Shown here one piece after another: positions 55,625 to 62,738 of a stretch of DNA of 64,000 nucleotides. Made by a program: the position numbers and the translations under genes. Within the stretch, counting starts at the first letter, position 1. Every line of letters begins with the position of its first letter. Source of the DNA: JAGTRP01 sp035255045 (lineage in GTDB: Bacteria; Pseudomonadota; Gammaproteobacteria; Burkholderiales; Rhodocyclaceae); contig DATFAA010000006.1 of the NCBI GenBank assembly GCA_035255045.1, forward strand, positions 1 to 64,000, written 5' to 3'. The notes beneath the pieces are model-generated. The model was not told where the DNA came from, did not search any database, and saw only the letters and a program-made list of their open reading frames with translations.

Positions 55625-57337
55625 TCAAACGGCCTTCACCGTGACCACCGGATTGTCCTCCTTGTCCACCACGTGCACCGCGCAGGCCAGGCAGGGATCG
55701 AAGGAGTGCACCGTGCGCAGGACCTCCAGGGGCTTCTCGGGATCGGCCACCGGATTGTCCAGGAGGCAGGCCTCGTAGGCGCCAGGCACATCCTTCTCGT
55801 TGCGGGGCGCGGCGTTCCAGGTGGTAGGCACGACGCACTGGTAGTTCTTGATCTTGCCGGAGTCGATGACCACCCAGTGGGACAGCACGCCCCGGGGCGC
55901 CTCGTGGAAGCCGACACCCATCTGCTCGCCCTTGGGGAAGACCGGCTTATTGAAGGTCTTGAGGTCGCCCTTGGCCATGTTGGCCAGGAGCAGATCCCAT
56001 TGGGTCTTCAGTTCGTCCATCTGGACCGCGCAGCCCACCGCCCGGGCGGCGTGGCGGCCGATGGTGGAGTGCATGGCGTCGAGGCCGACCTTGGTGCCGG
56101 CGATCTGGGACACCAGGTCGAGGGCGCCGGTGGCGTACTTCTTGGTGGGCTCGTGGCCGGCCGCCAGCATGTTGAGGACCCGGGCCAGTGGGCCCACCTG
56201 CATGGGCTTGCCGTAGAAGGTCGGGGACTTCAGCCAGGAGTACTTGCCGTTGTCCTGGAAGTCGGTGTACTTGGGCTTGGTCTCGCCCTGGTAGGGGTGC
56301 AGGGACTTCTCGTCGCCGCTGCTGTACTCGTACCAGGAGTGCTTGACCGCCTCCGACACGCCGTCGGTGAAGTACTTGTCGCCGAAGGTCTTGATGGGCT
56401 TGTAGTTTTCCAGCTTGCCGCCCTCGATGTAGCCGCCGGGCAGGGCGAACTGGGTGCCCTTGCTGTCGAGGGGTACGTCCGGCACGCACAGGTAGTCGGT
56501 GATGCCGCGGCCGACCTTGGTCCAGTCGGCGTAGAAGGCGCCGATGGCGGCCACGTCCACCAAGTAGACGTTCTTGACGAAGTCGTCGAGCTTGTCGATC
56601 CACTCCTTCACCGCCAGCAGGCGCTCGACGGTGAGCACCGACTGGGAATCCACCGACAGGGGGTTGGCGACGCCGCCCACCGCCAGGTTCTGGACGTGGG
56701 GGGACTTGGAGCCGAGGATGGCGACGATCTTGTTGGCGTAGCGCTGGACTTCCAGGGCCTGGAGGTAGTGGACCACGGCCAAGAGGTTCACCTCCGGGGT
56801 CAGCTTCATGGCCGGGTGGCCCCAGTAGCCGTTGGTGAAGATGCCGAGCTGGCCAGTGCCGACGAAGCCCTTCAGCTTCTCCTGGACCTTCCTGAACTCG
56901 GACTCGCTGTTGTTGTTCCAGCTGGACAGGCTCTGGGCCAGGGAGGCGGCCTTCTTGGGATCGGCCTTGAGGGCGGAAACCACGTCCACCCAGTCGAGGG
57001 CGGAGAGATGGTAGAAATGGACGATATGGTCATGGATGGCGTGGGCCAGCATGATCATGTTGCGGATGTACTGGGCATTGACCGGCACTTCCAACTGGAG
57101 GGCGTTCTCCACCGCCCGCACCGAGGTGATGGCATGGACCGTGGTGCACACGCCGCAGATGCGCTGGGTGATGGCCCAGGCGTCCCGCGGGTCGCGGCCC
57201 ACCAGGATGTTCTCGACACCGCGCCACATCTGGCCGGAGGCCCAGGCCTTCTTGACCCGGCCGCCATCCACTTCGACGTCGACGCGCAGATGGCCCTCGA
57301 TGCGGGTGATCGGGTCGATGGTCACTCTTTTGGACAT
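55625..57337 (-). CDS. hybC: [NiFe] hydrogenase large subunit, hydrogenase-2 type
   Basis: This subunit holds the nickel-iron site that splits or makes H2. The 570-residue precursor has the L1 motif RICGVCTTVHA (C61, C64) and the L2 motif DPCLACAVH (C549, C552, H555). The last 15 residues after H555 (VVDKEDNPVVTVKAV) are the peptide removed by HybD, close in length and sequence to E. coli HybC. It has no export signal and would be exported with the small subunit. It lies 22 bases after hybB. Confidence 0.97.
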   Translation of the reverse strand: MSKRVTIDPITRIEGHLRVDVEVDGGRVKKAWASGQMWRGVENILVGRDPRDAWAITQRICGVCTTVHAITSVRAVENALQLEVPVNAQYIRNMIMLAHAIHDHIVHFYHLSALDWVDVVSALKADPKKAASLAQSLSSWNNNSESEFRKVQEKLKGFVGTGQLGIFTNGYWGHPAMKLTPEVNLLAVVHYLQALEVQRYANKIVAILGSKSPHVQNLAVGGVANPLSVDSQSVLTVERLLAVKEWIDKLDDFVKNVYLVDVAAIGAFYADWTKVGRGITDYLCVPDVPLDSKGTQFALPGGYIEGGKLENYKPIKTFGDKYFTDGVSEAVKHSWYEYSSGDEKSLHPYQGETKPKYTDFQDNGKYSWLKSPTFYGKPMQVGPLARVLNMLAAGHEPTKKYATGALDLVSQIAGTKVGLDAMHSTIGRHAARAVGCAVQMDELKTQWDLLLANMAKGDLKTFNKPVFPKGEQMGVGFHEAPRGVLSHWVVIDSGKIKNYQCVVPTTWNAAPRNEKDVPGAYEACLLDNPVADPEKPLEVLRTVHSFDPCLACAVHVVDKEDNPVVTVKAV

Positions 57338-57359
57338 TTGTATCTCCTATCCCTGGAAT

Positions 57360-58520
57360 TCAGTAGGCTGCCGTCGCTTCTGCCCGGGGCAGGACCGGGA
57401 AGCGGCGGGTAATGAGGATGTAGCCGAGCACCTCGATGGCGAACATGCCGGCGGTGACGAGCATTTCGGCGACGGACGGGAAGTAGTGCCAGCCCGCCCC
57501 GGTGTCGTAGCCGATGAGGAAGCCGTTGAGCCGGAGGAAGATGGCACCCAGCATGATGGAAAGGCCGGCCAGGAAAAGCCTGGCGGGATTCTCTCGGGAC
57601 TCGGCGGAGCCGATGAGGACGAAGGGCAGGACGAAGAGGATCATCTCGACCCAGAACACGAAGGCTTCCAGGTTGGCCTTGAAGGCGTTGCCCAGAGCCC
57701 CCCGCACCACCAGGTCGCCGAAGCGGACCACCAGGTAGGCCGCCAGCATGCCCAGCATGACCTTGGCCATGGGCTTCAGGAGGTGCATCTCGATTTCCCG
57801 GCGGTAGGCCGAGGAAGCCACGCAGGACTCGAACAGCACCACGCCGTAGCCGACGGTGATGGCGGTCAGCAGGTAGAGGAGGGGCACGGCCGGGGTCTGC
57901 CACAGAGGATTGATCTGGCTTCCCATGACCACCAGCAGGGTGCCGAGGGAGGACTGGTGCATCATGGGCAGGACGGTGCCCAGGGCGACCAGGAAGAAGA
58001 GCACCTTGTTGAGCTTCCGCTTGGCGTCCTTCATGCCGAACTTCTCGAAGAAGGTGGGCGAGAACTCCAGCCACATGACCACGATGTAGGTCGAGATGCA
58101 GAGGGCCACCTCGAACATCACCGAGTTGGGGTTGGAATAGCCCGGCCAGAAGATGTGCCAGAAATTCCACCAGCGGCCGAGGTCGAAGATGACGCCGACA
58201 CCGGCCAGGGTGTAGCCGAAGAGGCTCGCCAGAAGCGCCGGCCGCACCAGGGGGTGGTATTCGCCCCGGTTGAAGATGTACACCAGCAGGGCGACCGAGA
58301 AGCCGCCGCAGGCGAAGGCCGAGCCGACGACCACGTCGGCCACGATCCACAGGCCCCAGGGGTAGCCGTCGTTGAGGTTGGTGACCGCCCCCAGCCCGAA
58401 CAGGAAGCGGACGAGCAGGATGGACAACATGACGGCGATGAGGACGCCGCAGACGAAGGTGGTGGTGTTGAGAAGCCCGCCGCCGACCGGAGCCGGGGCT
58501 GCGTGCTGATGGCCGGCCAT
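57360..58520 (-). CDS. hybB: Hydrogenase-2 membrane subunit HybB (NrfD family)
   Basis: HybB passes electrons between the hydrogenase and the quinone pool in the inner membrane. The 386-residue protein has about ten membrane segments, and the family marks NDGYPWGLWIVADVV, DLGRWWNFWHIFWPGY and LPMMHQSSLGTLLVV. It starts two bases after the hybA stop. With HybA and the HybOC core this makes the four-subunit hydrogenase-2 layout. Confidence 0.94.
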   Translation of the reverse strand: MAGHQHAAPAPVGGGLLNTTTFVCGVLIAVMLSILLVRFLFGLGAVTNLNDGYPWGLWIVADVVVGSAFACGGFSVALLVYIFNRGEYHPLVRPALLASLFGYTLAGVGVIFDLGRWWNFWHIFWPGYSNPNSVMFEVALCISTYIVVMWLEFSPTFFEKFGMKDAKRKLNKVLFFLVALGTVLPMMHQSSLGTLLVVMGSQINPLWQTPAVPLLYLLTAITVGYGVVLFESCVASSAYRREIEMHLLKPMAKVMLGMLAAYLVVRFGDLVVRGALGNAFKANLEAFVFWVEMILFVLPFVLIGSAESRENPARLFLAGLSIMLGAIFLRLNGFLIGYDTGAGWHYFPSVAEMLVTAGMFAIEVLGYILITRRFPVLPRAEATAAY

Positions 58521-58522
58521 GA

Positions 58523-59503
58523 TTACTCGCCTCCCTGTTTGTCTTCTTCGCCGGGCGCCACGTTGCGCTTGGCGACGAAGGTCAGCGCGCCGAGCACGGC
58601 GATGGGCATGATGAGCCCGCCGTACAGGCTGTGCTGGATGGTTTCCGACGTGGCGGCGGCGGATTCGGGCGGCAGGCTGGGCATGCCGACCTTCTCGAAA
58701 TTCACCGCCGACAGTTTCAGCACCTGGGTGCCGCCGTACTCGGTCTCGCCGTACACGTGCTGGACGTAGGTGCCCACCTGGCCTTCGTAGCTCTGGTCAG
58801 GGCCGTCGATACGGCCGCGGGGATACTTGGTCCAGGTGCCGGGCTTCAGGGCCAGGCGCCGCTTGGCCTCGGCCAGCAGGTCGCTGGTCTTGCCGTAGAG
58901 GGTGGCGCCGGTCGGGCAGACCTCGGCGCAGGCCGAGTAGTGGCCGTCCTTGTAGCGGTGGCGGCAGAGCTGGCACTTGCCGATCTGGCCGGTGGGCGAG
59001 TCGTACTGGTACTTGGGGATGCCGAAGGGGCAGGCGGCGACGCAGTAGCGGCAGCCGATGCAAGCCTCCGGGTCGTAGGCCACGATGCCGGTCTTCGGGT
59101 CCTTGGTCATGGCCGACACCGGGCAGGCCGACACGCAGGACGGGTCGGCGCAGTGCATGCACGAGGTCTTCATGAAGGCGTAGCCGTTTTCCTCGGCGTC
59201 CTTCGTTTCCGACGTGCCGTTGCGGTACATCTTGATGAGATTGAAGGTGTAGCCGCTGGTGTCCAGGGGAGTGTCCCAGAGCTTGTCCACCGTCGAGAAT
59301 TCCGCCGGGTTGTCGTTGGCCTGCTTGCAGGCCGCCACGCAGGCCTTGCAGCCGACGCAGAGGGTGGCGTCGTAGAGGAGGCCGAGGGCTTCCGGCGGAC
59401 GCTGGTGGGTTTCCCGGGCCGATGCCGCCTCGGGCACCGCCGCGGCGGCCGCCGCGGCGCCGCCAGCCAGGCAGCCTTTGAGGAAATTGCGCCGTGTGGT
59501 CAT
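58523..59503 (-). CDS. hybA: Hydrogenase-2 iron-sulfur subunit HybA
   Basis: HybA is a periplasmic ferredoxin-like protein relaying electrons between HybO and HybB. The 326-residue protein has a Tat signal (TTRRNFLKG) and four cysteine clusters: C49/C52/C55/C59, C115/C118/C123/C127, C148/C151/C154/C158 and C177/C180/C192/C196. A C-terminal hydrophobic helix (GLIMPIAVLGALTFVA) anchors it. It starts one base after the hybO stop. Confidence 0.95.
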   Translation of the reverse strand: MTTRRNFLKGCLAGGAAAAAAAVPEAASARETHQRPPEALGLLYDATLCVGCKACVAACKQANDNPAEFSTVDKLWDTPLDTSGYTFNLIKMYRNGTSETKDAEENGYAFMKTSCMHCADPSCVSACPVSAMTKDPKTGIVAYDPEACIGCRYCVAACPFGIPKYQYDSPTGQIGKCQLCRHRYKDGHYSACAEVCPTGATLYGKTSDLLAEAKRRLALKPGTWTKYPRGRIDGPDQSYEGQVGTYVQHVYGETEYGGTQVLKLSAVNFEKVGMPSLPPESAAATSETIQHSLYGGLIMPIAVLGALTFVAKRNVAPGEEDKQGGE

Positions 59504-59504
59504 G

Positions 59505-60689
59505 TCAGGCCTCCGCCGACTTCTTGGCCGGTTGCTCGTCCTTCCTGGCTTCCTCCATCTGCTCCGCCTTGTGGGAGAGGCCCAGGTTCCTGGCGACCAT
59601 GGCCGCCCCGCCCGCCGCTGCGCCGGCCACCGCCGCCAGGACCGCGGCGGAGCCGAGGTTGGCGCCGATGCCCTTCTCCTCGGCGATGTGGGGGAACTGG
59701 ATGTTGGGCTCGATGTTCTTGAGCTTGGCGACGGTGTGGATGGGCTTCTGGAAACCAACGCCCTGCTCCGTGCAGCCGATGCAGGGATGGCCGCAGGCCA
59801 CCGGCCAGGTGCCGGCGCCGGCGTCGCCGAAGAGGAGCACCGAGCAGTTGGCGTAGGTCTCGGGGCCCTTGCAGCCCAGCTTGTAGAGGCAGTAGCCCTT
59901 CCTGTGGCCCTCGTCGCCGAATTCCATGGCGAAGCGGCCGGCGTCGAAGTGGGCGCGGCGCTCGCAGTTCTCGTGGATGAGGCGGGAGTAGGCGAACTTG
60001 GGCCGGCCCAGCTGATCCACCTCGGGCAGCTTGCCGAAGGTCAGGAAATGGACGACGGTGGACAGGAAGTTGTAGGGGTTGGGCGGGCACCCCGGGATGG
60101 TGACCACCGGCTTGCCCAGGACCTTGGCGACGCCGGAGGCGCCGGTCGGGTTGGGATCGGTGGAAGGCATGCCGCCCCAGGAGGCGCAGGAGCCGATGGC
60201 GATCACCGCCGCCGCGTCCGCCGCGCATTCCTTGACCAGCTCGATGGCGGTCTTGCCGCCGATTTTGCAGTACACGCCGTTGTCCTTGGTCGGGATGGCC
60301 CCTTCCACCACCAGCACGTACTGGCCCTTGTTGGCCTTCATGGCGTCGAGGCGGGCGGCCTCGACCTGGTGACCGGCGGCGGCGAACAGGGTCTCGTGGT
60401 AGTCCAGGGAGATGACGTCGAGGATGAGCTTCTCCAGGGTCGGATGCTCGGCCCGCAGCATGGACTCGGAGCAGCCGGTGCATTCCTGGAAGTGGAGCCA
60501 GATGACGCTGGGGCGCCTCTTGGCCGCCACCGCCTCCGCCACGGCCGCATCGGCGCCCTGGGGCAAGCCGAGGGTGGTCGCCAGAGCCGCGCAGAATTGC
60601 AGGAACTCGCGCCGGCTCATGGACAACCGCTCGGCGGCGGCGTCGATCCGGGTGTCGTGCTCCAGCTTGATCAAACTGGTATTCGCCAT
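59505..60689 (-). CDS. hybO: [NiFe] hydrogenase small subunit, hydrogenase-2 type
   Basis: The small subunit carries the iron-sulfur relay. The 394-residue precursor has a Tat signal SRREFLQF at 25-32 that exports the whole HybOC complex. The proximal cluster region reads ECTGCSES (C70, C73). It has Gly, not Cys, at the position that in oxygen-tolerant enzymes carries an extra cysteine, so it looks like a standard, oxygen-sensitive type. A C-terminal hydrophobic helix near 340-370 anchors it. AGGGGA precedes the ATG at 60689. It is the first gene of the operon, with a sigma-54 promoter upstream. Confidence 0.96.
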   Translation of the reverse strand: MANTSLIKLEHDTRIDAAAERLSMSRREFLQFCAALATTLGLPQGADAAVAEAVAAKRRPSVIWLHFQECTGCSESMLRAEHPTLEKLILDVISLDYHETLFAAAGHQVEAARLDAMKANKGQYVLVVEGAIPTKDNGVYCKIGGKTAIELVKECAADAAAVIAIGSCASWGGMPSTDPNPTGASGVAKVLGKPVVTIPGCPPNPYNFLSTVVHFLTFGKLPEVDQLGRPKFAYSRLIHENCERRAHFDAGRFAMEFGDEGHRKGYCLYKLGCKGPETYANCSVLLFGDAGAGTWPVACGHPCIGCTEQGVGFQKPIHTVAKLKNIEPNIQFPHIAEEKGIGANLGSAAVLAAVAGAAAGGAAMVARNLGLSHKAEQMEEARKDEQPAKKSAEA

Positions 60690-60778
60690 GTCTTTCCCCT
60701 CTGTGTGTAGCCGAGCGGATCGGCTTCCTGTTCTCGGTTGACTGAATGCCCACTCACGGTGGATTTTTGGAGGACATT

Positions 60779-60794
60779 TGCAAGGGCCGTGCCA
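60779..60794 (-). promoter_or_regulatory. Sigma-54 (-24/-12) promoter of the hyb operon
   Basis: On the minus strand the sequence is TGGCAC-GGCCC-TTGCA, a full match to the sigma-54 consensus including the invariant GG and GC at correct spacing. Transcription should start near 60768, leaving a leader of about 79 bases before hybO. Sigma-54 promoters need an NtrC-family activator; none is in the window. Confidence 0.85.
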
Positions 60795-60834
60795 GCCGGG
60801 TATCGGCTTTAGTTTCATAGGCTTACAGACAAGA

Positions 60835-60886
60835 TTCAGGTGCCGCAGGGCAAGGAGGTGAGCTAGGGTATCCACCTGAACGTTCA
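60835..60886. promoter_or_regulatory. Inverted repeats upstream of the hyb sigma-54 promoter
   Basis: TTCAGGTG at 60835-60842 is an exact inverted repeat of CACCTGAA at 60873-60880, and an inner AGGTG lies at 60856-60860. The right arm runs into the perfect palindrome TGAACGTTCA at 60877-60886. The block lies about 65-120 bases upstream of the expected start, the usual place for enhancer-binding-protein sites. Confidence 0.5.
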
Positions 60887-61048
60887 AAGTGATCAGTCGC
60901 TTTTCATACCTGAGAACTACGCCTTGGCGCCCCCGGAGGTCGGGTTTGAACTATCGGGATCGGCAAGGTCAAACCGAGTGCAATCAGATCGATTGGGTAT
61001 TTGCCTCGGCAAGACTGGAAGTTCTATGGCCCTAACGGGAGGTTGATC

Positions 61049-61648
61049 ATGTCTCCTGCAAGTTTCCCCCGGATGCTCGTTTCCGAACGTGAAGGCTGGT
61101 CCGACATCAGCCGCACCCACCCCTCGGTGCGGAAGCTGTTCCGCTCCCTGGTCGTCCCCATGTCCCTCATCCCGCCCCTCATGTACGCCTTCGCCCAGCT
61201 GGCGTATCCCGGACGGATCTTCGCCCTCTCCCGGCCGGAGCCGAGCGCGGCCAGCCTGCTGGTCAACGGCGTCGTCTTCTTCGCGGTCGAACTGGCCATG
61301 GTGGCCTTCATGGCCATGGTCATCCGGCAGATCGCCGACGGCCAGGACTATCGGGTTCCCCACGAGAATGCCTACGCCCTGGCGGCCATCGCCCCCGTAC
61401 CCCTGTGGCTGGCGGCCCTGGCCCTGTTCATCCCCAGCCTGGGAGCCAACATGGTGATCCTGGTCCTGGCCTGGATCGGCTCGGTCGCCCTCATTCGCCA
61501 CGGGGTGCGCCCCCTGCTCGGCATCGAAGACGACAAGAAGGCCCGCTACGTGGCCAACATGATCACCCTGAGCGGCGTGATCGCCTGGTTCTCGCTGCTG
61601 ATCGTGGCGGCTGGTATCCTCAGCTTCCTGCTGGTTTGGTGGCGTTAA
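61049..61648 (+). CDS. Yip1-domain membrane protein
   Basis: The 199-residue protein has about five membrane segments after an N-terminal cytosolic stretch (MLVSEREGWSDISRTHPSVR). The pattern, with SVRKLFRSLVVPMSLIPPLM and two later paired helices, fits the Yip1/DUF1282 family, whose bacterial function is not known. GGGAGG at 61037-61042 is six bases from the ATG at 61049. It diverges from the hyb operon and precedes a predicted exported metalloprotein gene by 13 bases. Confidence 0.75.
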   Translation: MSPASFPRMLVSEREGWSDISRTHPSVRKLFRSLVVPMSLIPPLMYAFAQLAYPGRIFALSRPEPSAASLLVNGVVFFAVELAMVAFMAMVIRQIADGQDYRVPHENAYALAAIAPVPLWLAALALFIPSLGANMVILVLAWIGSVALIRHGVRPLLGIEDDKKARYVANMITLSGVIAWFSLLIVAAGILSFLLVWWR

Positions 61649-61661
61649 AAGGTTCTTGAAA

Positions 61662-62708
61662 ATGGAGGCAAGGAAAACGGATCAGTCGAAGTTGCCCTGG
61701 AATGCCGTCCCCCGCCGGCGGGCGTCGGACTGGCTGATGTACAAGTTGCGGCTGCCGGTAGCCATCGCTTCGGTGATCTGCTCCCTGACCTACGTCAATG
61801 CGGGCTATGCCGTCCCCGCCACATCGCCGGCAGTGGCCAAGAAGCCCTCCTTCAATGGCCGCAAGCAGGGCCTCACCATCCGGGTCGAGGGCGGCGGCTG
61901 GGGCGTGAAAAAGGAGTCCATCGAAACTGTCCTGTACTCCGTCGCGGACGAACTCATGGCGCGGCTACCGAAGAAGCTGTCGGCCCCCATCGTCGTCACC
62001 CATACGGACACCAATCCCATCGCCCTGTACGAGCGGGGCACGGAGGGGGAATACCTGGTCCACCTCCATGCCAAGGGGGACGACTGGCAGTTCTACGTTT
62101 ACGAATTTGCCCACGAGCTGTGCCACATCCTCTCCAACTACGAGGAAAACATCGGGGCCGACACCACCAAGTACAACCAGTGGTTCGAGGAAACCCTATG
62201 CGAAACGGCTTCCCTCTACACCCTGAAGAATCTGGCCAACACCTGGGAGAAGTCCCCGCCGGCACCGGGATGGTCGGCCGAGGCGTGGCGGCTGCGCCGC
62301 TTCTACGACCTGCTGATCAACGAAGGCCACCGCAAGCTGCCGCCCCACTCCCCCCTGGCGGCTTGGCTCCATGACAACGAAGAGGCCCTGAAGGAGGATC
62401 CTTACCTGCGGCAGAAGAACGAGGTGGTGGCCAACCTGCTGCTGCCCCTGTTCGAGACCAGCCCGGAGAACTGGGATTCCCTCACCTACCTCAACCTCAA
62501 TCCCGGCGACGCCCGGGCCAGCCTGGACCAGTACCTGAACCACTGGTACCAGAACGCCCCCCAGGAACACAAGGAATTCATTTCCCGCGTGCTTTCCCTG
62601 CTCTGGCAGGGGGACAAGCCCCAACCGGCCGCCCCGGTCATCGCCAGCGACGAGTCGGTGGGCGCTGCCGGCACGCCCGGGGAAGGCAACCCGCCGGCGG
62701 CCCGGTAG
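61662..62708 (+). CDS. Predicted exported HExxH metallopeptidase-like protein
   Basis: The 348-residue protein has a long, Arg-rich N-terminal lead and then a hydrophobic segment (LRLPVAIASVICSLTYVNAG) that could be an uncleaved anchor or signal. The motif HELCH is at 151-155 in YEFAHELCHILSNY. It is followed 22 residues later by WFEETLCE, where E177 fits the third zinc ligand of gluzincins. The C-terminal tail is Pro/Gly-rich. A TTG at 61656 is an alternative start. The family is not one I can name. It lies 13 bases after the Yip1-type gene and is probably co-transcribed with it. Confidence 0.65.
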   Translation: MEARKTDQSKLPWNAVPRRRASDWLMYKLRLPVAIASVICSLTYVNAGYAVPATSPAVAKKPSFNGRKQGLTIRVEGGGWGVKKESIETVLYSVADELMARLPKKLSAPIVVTHTDTNPIALYERGTEGEYLVHLHAKGDDWQFYVYEFAHELCHILSNYEENIGADTTKYNQWFEETLCETASLYTLKNLANTWEKSPPAPGWSAEAWRLRRFYDLLINEGHRKLPPHSPLAAWLHDNEEALKEDPYLRQKNEVVANLLLPLFETSPENWDSLTYLNLNPGDARASLDQYLNHWYQNAPQEHKEFISRVLSLLWQGDKPQPAAPVIASDESVGAAGTPGEGNPPAAR

Positions 62709-62738
62709 GGCGGGACCGGCCGGCGCCGGCCGCGCCGG

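Larger units (their letters stand above)
60690..61048. other. Intergenic region between hybO and the Yip1-type gene
   Basis: This 359-base region has no open reading frame worth calling. It is less GC-rich than the flanking genes. On the hybO side it holds a sigma-54 promoter and inverted repeats, listed separately. On the other side GGGAGG at 61037-61042 is the ribosome binding site of the Yip1-type gene. I see no clear sigma-70 promoter for the plus-strand gene. Confidence 0.7.

Noticed and set aside
59505..60689. Oxygen-tolerant group 1d hydrogenase
   Set aside because: The extra proximal-cluster cysteine is absent (CTGCSES), and the presence of HybA, HybB and HybE-type genes fits hydrogenase-2 instead.
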